Assembly: GCA_022827905.1 (NCBI GenBank)
Contig: JAJEIQ010000023.1
Coordinates: 1-37,540 of the forward strand
From: Pseudomonadales bacterium
GTDB lineage: Bacteria; Pseudomonadota; Gammaproteobacteria; Pseudomonadales; Azotimanducaceae
Direction of reading: 5' to 3'
Length of the DNA: 37,540 nucleotides
This document shows, in pieces, positions 1 through 7,876 of the stretch. The first letter of the stretch is position 1. Each line of letters opens with the position of its first letter. Position numbers and translations under genes: made by a program. A model generated the notes under the pieces. The model did not search any database and was not told where the DNA came from. It worked only from the letters and a program-made list of their open reading frames with translations.

Positions 1-178
1 TGGCTCTTGCCTCGATGATCACCAGGACGCTCGAATCAGTTTTCCCTGGCGTATCGCCATCGGAAATCGCCAAAGCCGACATGGCGGGACAACCCGCCGA
101 GGCGATGAAAACTGAGCCACCGGCAGTTCCCCGTAAGAAACTGCGACGTCCTTCGCTAATGGAGCCTTTCATTGTCAT
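1..178 (-). CDS. Tat-exported protein, N-terminal part only (runs off window)
   Basis: An open reading frame starts with ATG at 178 and stays open to the left edge (59 codons), so only the N-terminus is visible. It begins MTMKGSISEGRRSFLRG, a good twin-arginine motif (RRSFLR) followed by a small-residue hydrophobic stretch, so the product is probably exported folded through the Tat system. The start overlaps the stop of the upstream methyltransferase-like gene as ATGA, which supports both the start and co-transcription. Nothing after residue 59 is available, so the family cannot be named. A Tat signal is compatible with a cofactor-bearing oxidoreductase, but that is inference. Confidence 0.6.
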   Translation of the reverse strand, partial: MTMKGSISEGRRSFLRGTAGGSVFIASAGCPAMSALAISDGDTPGKTDSSVLVIIEARA

Positions 179-939
179 TTGCGGTAAAGGTGAACGAACT
201 TATCAGTTTTTCCACGGATCGAAGGGTCAAAGACGTTGTCGGTTAACGGATCGTCCTCATTGACGTGCAGGCTGGATCTACGTACCAAGGTAAGCCCAGC
301 CCGCTTTGCCAAGCTTGACACGACGCTTTCTCCAATGCGGTGCAGGGTACCGCCGGTTTCCGGTCCCGCACTGGATTCTGCGTCGTGATCGATGGCCAGG
401 AATGCGCCCCCCGGTTTCAGCACGCGCATGATTTGGGCGAACGTGTCTTCCGGATCACCCAGGTTCTGGCCGTCGGGTTCGAACCACAGTTCGTGTGGTC
501 CCAGGATCCAAGTGACCATGTCGACGGAGTTGTCTGCCGCGTCCAACTGATCGAAGTTAACCCTGCTGAACCGAACATTTGGCAGTCGATCGTTCGCTAG
601 GCGGGCTCGAACCGATTCTTCGAAAAAACCGTCGAAGGCAGGCGGGTTCTGCATGATAATGTGACCCCTTGAGCCCACTGACCTACTCAGAATCTCGGTG
701 TACCACCCGCCACCAGCTTCCATTTCGAGAATGGTCATGCCCTCCTTGATACCGGCGAAAGCCAATACTTCCAATGGCATGCGGCGCCCATCGTGGGTAG
801 CATCTTCGGTGGGTCGGTCAACGTGAACCAGGGCTGCGGCGACGAGGTCGGCGGATGTGTCTTGTGCAAACGCGGTTACACCAGCAAGTGCAAAGTACCC
901 CAAGGCTGATGCAAGCAATATTTTGTCACGAGAATTCAT
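175..939 (-). CDS. Exported class I methyltransferase-like protein
   Basis: A 254-residue protein with a Sec-type signal peptide (charged start, hydrophobic residues about 8-24, likely cleavage after AFA). The body has a class I Rossmann methyltransferase layout: motif I is ILEMEAGGGWYTEIL (about residues 70-85) and a late motif reads RVLKPGGAFLAIDHD, typical of SAM-dependent enzymes. It resembles the predicted exported methyltransferases grouped as COG4798. SAM is not normally thought to be present in the periplasm, so the real substrate or even the activity is uncertain. The gene lies between a DODA-type dioxygenase (174-nt gap) and a Tat-signal gene (ATGA overlap), so it is probably one operon with the latter. 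No strong Shine-Dalgarno is visible before the start. Confidence 0.75.
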   Translation of the reverse strand: MNSRDKILLASALGYFALAGVTAFAQDTSADLVAAALVHVDRPTEDATHDGRRMPLEVLAFAGIKEGMTILEMEAGGGWYTEILSRSVGSRGHIIMQNPPAFDGFFEESVRARLANDRLPNVRFSRVNFDQLDAADNSVDMVTWILGPHELWFEPDGQNLGDPEDTFAQIMRVLKPGGAFLAIDHDAESSAGPETGGTLHRIGESVVSSLAKRAGLTLVRRSSLHVNEDDPLTDNVFDPSIRGKTDKFVHLYRK

Positions 940-1113
940 GATGTTGCCGTAAGCGGGCTATGGTTTGATCCAGCCTAGTTGCTCCGTTAACAAGCGCAAT
1001 CAAAAAAAAGTCAAAGGAGGACTGAGGTTTTTGAAGAGCCCCAGTTCTTTCCTAAAACCAGTTTTCAGGTTGTACGAAAAGAAACGTCATTTCGACCAAA
1101 TCCGATGGACTAA
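940..1113. other. Intergenic gap inside the minus-strand operon
   Basis: This 174-nt stretch separates the dioxygenase stop from the methyltransferase-like start. It is A/T-richer than its surroundings. On the minus strand a TTGACT hexamer (1014-1009) precedes a T-run, with GTTAAC about 17 nt further on. That could be a weak internal promoter for the methyltransferase and Tat genes. No convincing terminator or RNA gene is seen. Confidence 0.3.
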
Positions 1114-2085
1114 TCAGGATGCGGAGTCTGCCGCGAGTTGTGTCGTGCCCAGGTGGACGGCAGAGACGTGGGCGTTCATCACGACATCACGGTAGGGGAC
1201 AATTGCGTCGTCCTCAAGTGCCGCTCCGAGCACGACCATCAGCGGCAGCAGGTGTTCTTCCCTGGGATGTGATCGACGTGCGGCCGGTGCTTGCTCCCAT
1301 TCAATCAAGCGAGCGGCCCGCGCGGCTGGATCGAGCGAGATCGTATCGACCAGCCATTCATCGAACTCCTTGGACGCCTCAGCGATCTCTGTACGATCAC
1401 GGCGCATCCAGGCGCGCAGGTTGTGGTAGCTCATCCCGCTGCCGATGAGAAACACGCCCTTGTCACGCAGCGGAGCAAGGGCCAGGCCCATCCGAATATG
1501 GGTTTCAGGTTCAAGACCCTCCTTCAATGACAATTGGAAGGTCGGTACATCGGCGTCAGGATAGGCGAGCGCGAGCGGGACGTATGTTCCGTGATCGAAA
1601 CCGCGCTTGGCGTCGATGGCACTGGCAATGCCGGCCTGCTCGAGCAACTCGCGAGCTTCAGCGGCAAGCTCGGGCGCACCAGGCGCAGGCCATTCGACTT
1701 GGTAGGCCTCTTCAGGAAAACCGTAGTAGTCATAGAGCATTGGCGGATGGTTTGCGGTCATCAGCGTTGGGTTTTTCGCCTCCCAGTGGGCCGAAACCAG
1801 CAGGACAGCTCGAGGTAGCCGAGGCGGTATCATGTTCAGGCGACGCATATAGGCGTCCATCTGCTGCCACATGTTGGGCGCGCCGAAGACGTTTTCCTTC
1901 AGGAACGGCCAGGGCCCGCCGCCGTGAGGCAGAAAGACCGTAGGCATCCGCATAGTGCCTTTGTTGTTCTTTCCGCCGACCCCGGATTTTGCTGCTAATG
2001 CAGGGTTGGTACCGAGCACGGCATTGCCCATCGCCAGCGCCGCCGCCTGCAGGATGCGCCGGCGTTCGAGTATCTTCCTATCCAC
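1114..2085 (-). CDS. Tat-exported DODA-type extradiol dioxygenase (LigB superfamily)
   Basis: A 323-residue protein of the class III extradiol (LigB/4,5-DOPA dioxygenase) superfamily, which opens catechol-type rings with a non-haem metal. Family motifs are PTVFLPHGGGPWPFL (His54), LLVSAHWEAK (His100), RGFDHGTYVPLALAYP and LIGSGMSYHNLR. The N-terminus RRRILQAAALAMG is an RR-containing Tat-like signal ending in NPALAA, followed by a Gly/Lys-rich linker, giving about 40 residues more than cytoplasmic homologues. Export of this family is unusual and is the noteworthy point. It starts 10 nt after the YceI stop and belongs to the same minus-strand run. The natural substrate is unknown; a catechol or hydroquinone-like periplasmic compound is a guess. 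Confidence 0.8.
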   Translation of the reverse strand: MDRKILERRRILQAAALAMGNAVLGTNPALAAKSGVGGKNNKGTMRMPTVFLPHGGGPWPFLKENVFGAPNMWQQMDAYMRRLNMIPPRLPRAVLLVSAHWEAKNPTLMTANHPPMLYDYYGFPEEAYQVEWPAPGAPELAAEARELLEQAGIASAIDAKRGFDHGTYVPLALAYPDADVPTFQLSLKEGLEPETHIRMGLALAPLRDKGVFLIGSGMSYHNLRAWMRRDRTEIAEASKEFDEWLVDTISLDPAARAARLIEWEQAPAARRSHPREEHLLPLMVVLGAALEDDAIVPYRDVVMNAHVSAVHLGTTQLAADSAS

Positions 2086-2095
2086 GAACTGCCGC

Positions 2096-2650
2096 CTACT
2101 GTCGGATTCCTTCTACGATCAGGTTCACCTCGATTTCGCCTACCCACGAAGGAAGGCCGTAGTCTGCTGCATTCAGGGTTACCTCGCCCTGGAAACCGCT
2201 GCGATAACCGCCCCAGGGATCGTCGCCTTCACCGATTCTGGCCACCTCCAGCACCACCGCTCTGGTGACATCGCGAATGGTCAGATTGCCGCTGAGTTTT
2301 CCAGTATCCGCGCTGCCGTCGAATCCGGTGCTCTGGAATTTAATTCTGGGATACTTGCCGACATCCAGGAATTCATCACTCTTCAAGTGCTTGTCGCGTT
2401 CGGCATGGTTCGTGTCCAGGCTGGCTGCATCGATCTCGACACTGGCAGCGGATGCCGCAAGATTCTTTGGGTCGTAGGAATACGAACCATCGAACTTCTC
2501 GAATCGGCCAATGATGTAGGAGTAACCCAGGTGACTTGCCTTGAATGTAATGAAAGCATGTTGGCCCGCTATGTCGATCACATAGCTGGCAGCATGTGTA
2601 ACCGAGCAAAGCGCCAAGGCTACTGCAGCGAGAAAAGGTCTTGACATCAT
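2096..2650 (-). CDS. yceI: YceI-family periplasmic lipid-binding-like protein
   Basis: About 184 residues from the ATG at 2650. The open frame extends further upstream, but the part beyond 2650 overlaps cytochrome b561 and is not signal-like. The chosen start is preceded by AAAGGAGACGA and overlaps the b561 stop as ATGA. The protein has a Sec signal (MMSRPFLAAVALALCS..THA) and then YceI features: YVIDIAGQHAFITFKASHLG, DTNHAERDKHLKSDEFLD, YPRIKFQSTGF and NLTIRDVTRAVVLEV. YceI proteins form a lipocalin-like barrel that binds isoprenoid or quinone-like lipids. Pairing with cytochrome b561 repeats the E. coli yceJ-yceI arrangement and points to periplasmic quinone or lipid redox work. Confidence 0.9.
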   Translation of the reverse strand: MMSRPFLAAVALALCSVTHAASYVIDIAGQHAFITFKASHLGYSYIIGRFEKFDGSYSYDPKNLAASAASVEIDAASLDTNHAERDKHLKSDEFLDVGKYPRIKFQSTGFDGSADTGKLSGNLTIRDVTRAVVLEVARIGEGDDPWGGYRSGFQGEVTLNAADYGLPSWVGEIEVNLIVEGIRQ

Positions 2651-3210
2651 TCGTCTCCTTTGTTGTTTATGCCGAGCATTCGCTCCAGCGTTGAGTCCTT
2701 GTCCATGAAATGATGCTTGAGCGCCGCCGTGACATGCAACAGGACAACTGCTACCAATACGTAGGAAGCGTAGCGGTGCACTAAGCCGGAGTGAACCTCC
2801 TGGTTCCTCAAATCTGAAATCAGCGCGGGTACGCTGAACCAGTCGAATACATCGATGGGTCGACCCGCCGCGGTGGGGATCAAATAGCCCGAGACAACGA
2901 TCACCACAAGCAATAGCTGCATGGCCCACTGCGCAAGTGGCGCCGCGATCAACTCGTGCCGCCTGTGACTCGCAAGCGCTTCGGGCTTTCCAGCAAGCAG
3001 GCGCCAGAACACCCGGAGGAACAGAATCAGCACGAACAGCATGCCTACGCTTTTGTGCCAGTGTGGCAACACGTTGTAGAGCCTATCGTAATAAGTCAGC
3101 TCTACCATATACCAGCCGATACCGAACAGGCCCGCGACGAGCACGGCCGTGATCCAGTGGAAAAGCACTGAAATCAGGCCATAGGATCGTGTTGTGTCCT
3201 TGTAGTTCAA
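2647..3210 (-). CDS. Cytochrome b561 family, membrane di-haem quinone oxidoreductase
   Basis: A 187-residue protein with four predicted membrane helices. Haem-ligand histidines sit at the expected places: LFHW (His18) in helix 1, PHWHKSVG (His50/His52) before helix 2, VHRYASYVL in helix 4 and LLHVTAALKHHF at its end. This is the CybB/YceJ type, which moves electrons between quinone and periplasmic acceptors. The start at 3210 is a TTG. No in-frame ATG lies between the preceding SDR stop and this codon, and LNYKDTTRSYG matches the usual N-terminus of the family. It follows the SDR by 18 nt and overlaps yceI by 4 nt, so translational coupling is likely. Confidence 0.9.
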   Translation of the reverse strand: MNYKDTTRSYGLISVLFHWITAVLVAGLFGIGWYMVELTYYDRLYNVLPHWHKSVGMLFVLILFLRVFWRLLAGKPEALASHRRHELIAAPLAQWAMQLLLVVIVVSGYLIPTAAGRPIDVFDWFSVPALISDLRNQEVHSGLVHRYASYVLVAVVLLHVTAALKHHFMDKDSTLERMLGINNKGDE

Positions 3211-3228
3211 ATCGATGAAGGCGATTGG

Positions 3229-4071
3229 TCAGAAACTTGGTGTTGTCGAAAAGGGGGTAAGTTGCAGCTCATGTGTCCAGCAGGATCTGTCTTGGGTGTG
3301 GAGGTAGTAAAAGGCATCGGCAATCGCCGCCGGATTAATCACGATCTCCGGCCTCTTCTGTGCTATGGGCAGCGCCCGTGTGCCCGGCGAGTCAATCAGA
3401 CCATCCACTATGACGTGGGCGACGTGCACGCCGTGCTCTGAGTATTCCTCGGTCAGCACCTGGGCGAGCGTGCGCATCATGACTCGGGGATAATAGAGTG
3501 ATTGGCCAGTCTGCCGCTTGCGACCTCGAAGCGACGCGGCGTTATTGGTTATCAGGAAAGAACCACTCCCACGTTCGCGCATGACAGGAAGAAATTCTTT
3601 GGCCACTAGGAACGGACCTCGACTCGAAATGTCCTGGGCAGTATCGAAAATGTCAACCGGCACATGTTCCAGTAATTCCTTCTCGGCGGGCAGATCTCGC
3701 CCTGCAAGATAGCCCGCGTTCAGCACCACTACATCCGGATCGCCGGCCTCAGATCGAATTCGTGCAAACGCTGTCGAGATAGAATCGCCAGACGATAGGT
3801 CAAGCTCCACGATCATGCAATCGTTGCCCTGATCTGTGATTCCCGCGGCAAGTCGTGAAGCATTCTGCTCGTTTCGTGTGGTCAGAACGGTGAAAAACCC
3901 TTCCGCGGCAAACTTTTGTGCGATGGCACCGCCGAGACCCCAGCGAACGGCCATTGGTAGACCATAATCCGCAACGTCTTTCCCATGGATCAAATGTGTG
4001 TTTTGCCCATCCGATTGCCACTTGGAAGTTGCACCGATAACAACGGCAACGGGCTTTTTGCTCTCAATCAT
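3229..4071 (-). CDS. Atypical short-chain dehydrogenase/reductase-like protein
   Basis: About 280 residues from the ATG at 4071, which has GGAGAG upstream; an ATG at 4095 is also in frame. Rossmann features are VAVVIGAT at the start, GLGGAIAQKFAAEGF, and VVVLNAGYL. The usual TGxxxGxG loop is split by roughly 30 extra residues (about 16-44). The catalytic Ser is in NNAASLRG (Ser180) and a Tyr lies 13 residues later (Tyr193). The Lys expected four residues after the Tyr is Val (YYPRV). So this is an SDR fold with a non-canonical active site. It is the first gene of the minus-strand chain leading into cytochrome b561. Substrate unknown. Confidence 0.75.
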   Translation of the reverse strand: MIESKKPVAVVIGATSKWQSDGQNTHLIHGKDVADYGLPMAVRWGLGGAIAQKFAAEGFFTVLTTRNEQNASRLAAGITDQGNDCMIVELDLSSGDSISTAFARIRSEAGDPDVVVLNAGYLAGRDLPAEKELLEHVPVDIFDTAQDISSRGPFLVAKEFLPVMRERGSGSFLITNNAASLRGRKRQTGQSLYYPRVMMRTLAQVLTEEYSEHGVHVAHVIVDGLIDSPGTRALPIAQKRPEIVINPAAIADAFYYLHTQDRSCWTHELQLTPFSTTPSF

Positions 4072-4274
4072 GAATCTCTCCGTGCCGCCGATCATAGGTC
4101 ATTGCCAGCGGATTTGAAATCGCAGGCTCCTCAGGCCCGTATTGACCATATCGCACATGACTCAACTCAGAAACGACAGGCACGATTCAGTTGAAATTCA
4201 ATGAGGTTTATGCCCTTACGTCGATTCAGATTACCTCAACTAAAGGTTTCCAAAATTTGACTCCCTGGCGCTGA

Positions 4275-5406
4275 TTGCGCCAACCTAAGATGGTGGCGCT
4301 GATGATGCCTCTTGTGATTTTCATTCCACCTTTTTTTGCAGAGCAAATGGATCTTGGCATGGCGGTAGTCGGCGGCATTTTCACATTGGGCCGCTTGTTT
4401 GATGTTGTTACGGACCCGGTCGTAGGCAGTGTCATGGATAGGTTCCAGACGCATTTCAGCAAGCGCGCCTGGGTAGTCATTGGCGCGGTGCCTCTTGCCC
4501 TCGCAACATTTCAGATTTTTTTTGACCCCGCCGACAACAGTTCCAGTCTGATGTACTGGGTAGTGGTCATGTACGCCGGTTGGACGTTGACTAACCTCGG
4601 GCTGTATAGCTGGGGAGCGGAGGTCTCGGAGGACTATCACCAACGCTCTCGTATCATGGGCGCAATACAGGTGGCAAACAGTATCGGGGAGTAGGTGTTC
4701 TGATTGTGCCTGCTGCAATCGAGTTGTTCGGATTCGAGGGAGATGTCACACGACTTCGTATTCAGTCGATGGGGGCGTTTATTCTTGGGGTGCTACCCAT
4801 TACATTGGCGATTGCTTGGTTCCTGGCACCAAGCGCAAGGCACGAGCGAGCGGATTCCGCGCCCGTCCTGCCAGCGCTGAAGACTGCCGTGCACTCGCGC
4901 GCGACCCGGATGTTGCTTGCTGCTGACCTGGCTGTCGGCATAAAAATTGGATTGTTTTTGGCGCTAATCTTGTACGTTTTTTTGGAACAGGCACTGGAGC
5001 TTCACAGTTGTTCCCGCGAGCCATCATGGCTGACGTCGTGGATGAACATCGGGCCATAAGCGGAGACAAAAGCACCGGATTGTACTTCTCCTTCCTCACA
5101 ACCACTCTTAAACTGGGCCTAGCGCTGGGTGTAGGACTGGGCTTCGGGATTGCTGACCTCGCAGGGTTTGACCCGGAAACAGCACGAATCGATGATTCCG
5201 CACACTGGATCATACGCGCAATCATTGGACTGGGCGAGCTCTTGTTCGGGTTCACAATTGTCAATGTGATTCAAGTGTACAAGCCGGAGGGAATAGTTCA
5301 AGATCCAAACGATTGCGGTAGCCTAGTAGTTTGGCCGAGTGCGATGAACAAATCCCTAACCGACTGTGGTGCTGTTAGCCGTGATAGGATGCATTTGGGA
5401 AAGTGA
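4275..5406 (+). pseudogene. GPH/MFS-type sugar-cation symporter, broken and internally deleted
   Basis: Three fragments in shifting frames add up to one transporter of the glycoside-pentoside-hexuronide:cation symporter group. The first (4275-4694) has the N-terminal family signature: IFIPPFFAEQ and GRLFDVVTDPVVGSVMDRF. It ends at a stop after VANSIGE. The second (reading on from 4695 in the same frame) carries VLIVPAAIELFGFEG and helix-7-like LFLALILYVFLEQ. Then the frame changes at about 5000, and the helix-10/11 signature LFPRAIMADVVDEHRAISGD follows directly. Roughly two helices between FLEQ and that signature are absent, so there is a stop, a frameshift and an internal deletion. No clear start codon context exists. 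It probably once imported the substrate for the CoA operon downstream, but that is inference. Confidence 0.8.
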
Positions 5407-5470
5407 TGCTCTTGCTCTTTGAGAAGGTATTGACACAGAATTTGCTGGCTCAACATTTGGCTAAAGAAAT

Positions 5471-6262
5471 ATGGATGGCAATATGAACTATCGCGAGATT
5501 ATCTACGAGGAAGAAGGCGTCATTGGCACGATTACGCTCAATCGACCCCACAACGGCAATATGTTCACAGAGACGATGTGCCATGAGATTCGAGACTGCA
5601 TTAACGACATTCGCCGGGAAACCCGAACACGAGTCGTCGTATTGACAGGTGCGGGCGATCGGTTCTTTTGTATTGGCGGAGACAAATCCGGATTGCAGGA
5701 CACCAGACTATATCCAGGGGTGCTGCCTACGCTCGAGATCTACGAGTCCATCGACCGCCTGCAGAAACCCGTGATCGCCAGCGTGAACGGTTTTGCTGTT
5801 GGTGGTGGGAACGTATTGCAGGTTGTTTGCGATCTCACGATAGCGAAGGAAACGGCTGTTTTCAGGCAGGTTGGGCCCATGATGGGTTCATTTGATGCGG
5901 GATACGGTACCTGGTATCTCGAAGATCTGGTCGGCAAGAAGAAGGCCAAGGAGATGTGGTACACCAACCGGAAGCTCTCAGCTTACGAAGCATTGGAAAT
6001 CGGTCTGATCAACCGGGTGGTGCCAGACGCAGACCTCGCACACATGACACGGAAGCTGGCACTGGAGGTTGCGGACAGGGGTGCATTCGCCCTAGCATCG
6101 ATCAAGGGCGCATTCAATGCCAGACATGGCGGGGTATCCGGGCTTTCCAGGGTCTCGCATGACTTGCTCTTGCCACAGTATCTGTCGACTCCAGAAGCGA
6201 ACGAACTGAAAGCGAGCTTTGACGAACGACGCAAGCCCGATCCGGACGCAATCGGCAGCTAG
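5471..6262 (+). CDS. BadI/MenB-like crotonase, probable ring-opening 2-ketoacyl-CoA hydrolase
   Basis: A 263-residue crotonase-superfamily protein (an alternative ATG lies at 5483). Family regions: GAGDRFFCIGGDKSG, an oxyanion-hole loop NGFAVGGGNVLQVVCDL, and QVGPMMGSFDAGYGTWYL. The last string, followed by VGKKKAKEMWY, is the signature shared by naphthoyl-CoA synthase (MenB) and 2-ketocyclohexanecarboxyl-CoA hydrolase (BadI), and the overall length and C-terminus (FDERRKPD) fit BadI best. BadI hydrolytically opens the ring of 2-ketocyclohexanecarboxyl-CoA to give pimelyl-CoA. The neighbouring hydratase, SDR and acyl-CoA dehydrogenase supply the steps that would precede this. No men genes are present, which argues against MenB. 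Substrate identity is inferred. Confidence 0.8.
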   Translation: MDGNMNYREIIYEEEGVIGTITLNRPHNGNMFTETMCHEIRDCINDIRRETRTRVVVLTGAGDRFFCIGGDKSGLQDTRLYPGVLPTLEIYESIDRLQKPVIASVNGFAVGGGNVLQVVCDLTIAKETAVFRQVGPMMGSFDAGYGTWYLEDLVGKKKAKEMWYTNRKLSAYEALEIGLINRVVPDADLAHMTRKLALEVADRGAFALASIKGAFNARHGGVSGLSRVSHDLLLPQYLSTPEANELKASFDERRKPDPDAIGS

Positions 6263-6337
6263 ACAACCTGTGTCCCTACCTGACATTGTTGCGAGCGAAT
6301 CGGGAACAACGCCATTGAGATACTCAACGAAATGAAC

Positions 6338-6352
6338 TCGATTGATAATCGA
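6338..6352. promoter_or_regulatory. 15-bp inverted repeat before the second CoA-operon gene
   Basis: TCGATT-GAT-AATCGA is a perfect inverted repeat with 6-bp arms and a 3-bp centre, in the 119-bp gap between the BadI-like and crotonase genes and about 30 bp ahead of the latter. It has the size and symmetry of a repressor site, but no matching regulator can be assigned in the window. Chance occurrence is possible. Confidence 0.35.
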
Positions 6353-6381
6353 TCTCTGCCACGGATCAAGGAGGTGTCAGC

Positions 6382-7152
6382 ATGGGTGTTGAGGTGAGCC
6401 TCTCAAACTACATTGCGGTTTTGACACTTGATCGCCAAGAGGCGTTGAACGCCCTGTCATTCAAGATATTGAATGAGATCGGAGAGGCGCTCGACGAGGT
6501 TGCGAAAATGCAGGGAGTACGCGCCCTACTCGTCAGCGGAGCCGGCAAAAAAGCGTTTTGCGCGGGTGCAGATGTCAAGGAATTGCGCAATAGAAGCCTT
6601 GTCGAGCAGAAACGCGGCTCGGAACTGGGGCAGGCTGTCTTTGCAAAGTTCGATTCACTCCCCATAGCGTCGATTGCCCTGGTCAACGGATTCGCATTTG
6701 GCGGCGGAATGGAACTGGCTCTGGCTTGCACTTTTCGGGTCGCTTCACCCGGTGCCAAGTTCGGGTTACCCGAAGTCAAGCTCGGCTTGATACCTGGCTA
6801 TGGAGGCACCCAACGTTTGCCGCGTCTTGTGGGCGAGGCGCGCGCTTTGGAAATGATCATGACGGGGAGAACGGTTGGCGCAGAGCAAGCTATGGCAATT
6901 GGATTGGTGAACCGGATCGCGGATGGCGATTTACTCGAGGCCGGGCATGCGCTTGCGCAAGAATTTACGGGATATAGCCTGCCAGTGCTGGAGTTGGCGC
7001 GACGGGCGGTGCAGAGAGGACGTGATCTCAATTTGACGGAAGGACTGGCGCTCGAGGCCGACCTGTCAACGCTGGCCTACCAAACCAGAGACGCAGAAGA
7101 AGGCATGGCCGCATTCGCGGAAAAGCGGCCGCCGGTGTTTGTGGATGGGTGA
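6382..7152 (+). CDS. Enoyl-CoA hydratase (BadK-like)
   Basis: A 256-residue classical crotonase. The start is fixed by a strong ribosome site (AAGGAGGTG, 6 nt before ATG). The CoA/oxyanion region is GAGKKAFCAGADVKEL and FAFGGGMELALAC; the two catalytic glutamates of true hydratases are present, in GGMELALAC and FGLPEVKLGLIPGYGGTQRL. It therefore most likely adds water to a 2-enoyl-CoA. In the cyclohexanecarboxylate pathway the equivalent enzyme, BadK, hydrates cyclohex-1-enecarboxyl-CoA to the 2-hydroxy ester. The following SDR gene starts inside its last codons, so translation is coupled. The sequence alone cannot exclude an ordinary fatty-acid enoyl-CoA hydratase. Confidence 0.85.
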   Translation: MGVEVSLSNYIAVLTLDRQEALNALSFKILNEIGEALDEVAKMQGVRALLVSGAGKKAFCAGADVKELRNRSLVEQKRGSELGQAVFAKFDSLPIASIALVNGFAFGGGMELALACTFRVASPGAKFGLPEVKLGLIPGYGGTQRLPRLVGEARALEMIMTGRTVGAEQAMAIGLVNRIADGDLLEAGHALAQEFTGYSLPVLELARRAVQRGRDLNLTEGLALEADLSTLAYQTRDAEEGMAAFAEKRPPVFVDG

Positions 7153-7855
7153 TAAGGGTCAGGTCATCGTGACGGGTGCCAGCAAGGGCATTGGTGCCGC
7201 GGTCGCCCAGGAGCTAGCCATTCGCGGATATCGTGTGGCCAGCCTTTCGAGGTCGGGAGATGCAGCGGTCGGCGAAAACCATATTTGCGATGTTACTGAT
7301 GAAGAAGCGTTAAGGCAGGTATTCGCAAAGGTTGGCGAGAATGGCCCGATCGTTGGCCTGGTAAACAACGCCGGTGTCCATTTGAACACCCCTACCGCTC
7401 GTCTGCCTACATCGGAATTCGAGACTGTGATGCGCCTGAATTCAACGGCGGTGACGGTCTGCGCTCGAGAAGCGTACCCGTATCTGAAAGCAACCCACGG
7501 CACGATCACTAACATGGGTTCGTTATTTGATCGTATGGGGGTGCCGCACAATTTGGTCCATTGCGCATCCAAGGCCTCGGTGGCCGCCATTACGCGGTGT
7601 CTGGCCGTGGAGTGGGCCAGGGACGACATCAAGGTCGTCAATATTGCACCCGGATATGTGACAACAGAACTCAGCGCGGAGTATCTCAGCCACGAAAAGA
7701 ACCAAGCGTTTCTGAAAAAGCGGGTACCTTTGGGTGGGAGAGCCGGCACTACAGGGGAGGTTGCACGATTGGTCGGGGTTCTGTTCTCGGAGGCCATATC
7801 ATATCTGACGGGTGAGACCACCTATATGGACGGTGCACAAGGTATCAATCACTAA
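7145..7855 (+). CDS. SDR oxidoreductase (BadH-like position) with His replacing catalytic Tyr
   Basis: About 236 residues from the ATG at 7145; a TTG at 7139 is also possible. Both overlap the hydratase stop at 7150-7152. SDR motifs: TGASKGIG for the cofactor loop, LVNNAGV, and TITNMGS with the catalytic Ser (Ser126). Thirteen residues later, where Tyr of YxxxK is expected, the codon is CAT (His) in HCASKAS; the Lys is present. The C-terminal part (NIAPGYVTTEL, YLTGETTYMDGAQG) is typical. By operon position it would oxidise 2-hydroxy-cyclohexanecarboxyl-CoA to the 2-keto ester, as BadH does. The Tyr-to-His change needs one base (TAT to CAT), so it may be adaptation or recent damage. Confidence 0.8.
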   Translation: MGDKGQVIVTGASKGIGAAVAQELAIRGYRVASLSRSGDAAVGENHICDVTDEEALRQVFAKVGENGPIVGLVNNAGVHLNTPTARLPTSEFETVMRLNSTAVTVCAREAYPYLKATHGTITNMGSLFDRMGVPHNLVHCASKASVAAITRCLAVEWARDDIKVVNIAPGYVTTELSAEYLSHEKNQAFLKKRVPLGGRAGTTGEVARLVGVLFSEAISYLTGETTYMDGAQGINH

Positions 7856-7876
7856 CGCAGCCATAGACACAACCAC

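Noticed and set aside
4191-4201. TTGAA-A-TTCAA short palindrome before the transporter pseudogene
   Set aside because: Only 5-bp A/T-rich arms in an A/T-rich gap next to a pseudogene; easily due to chance.
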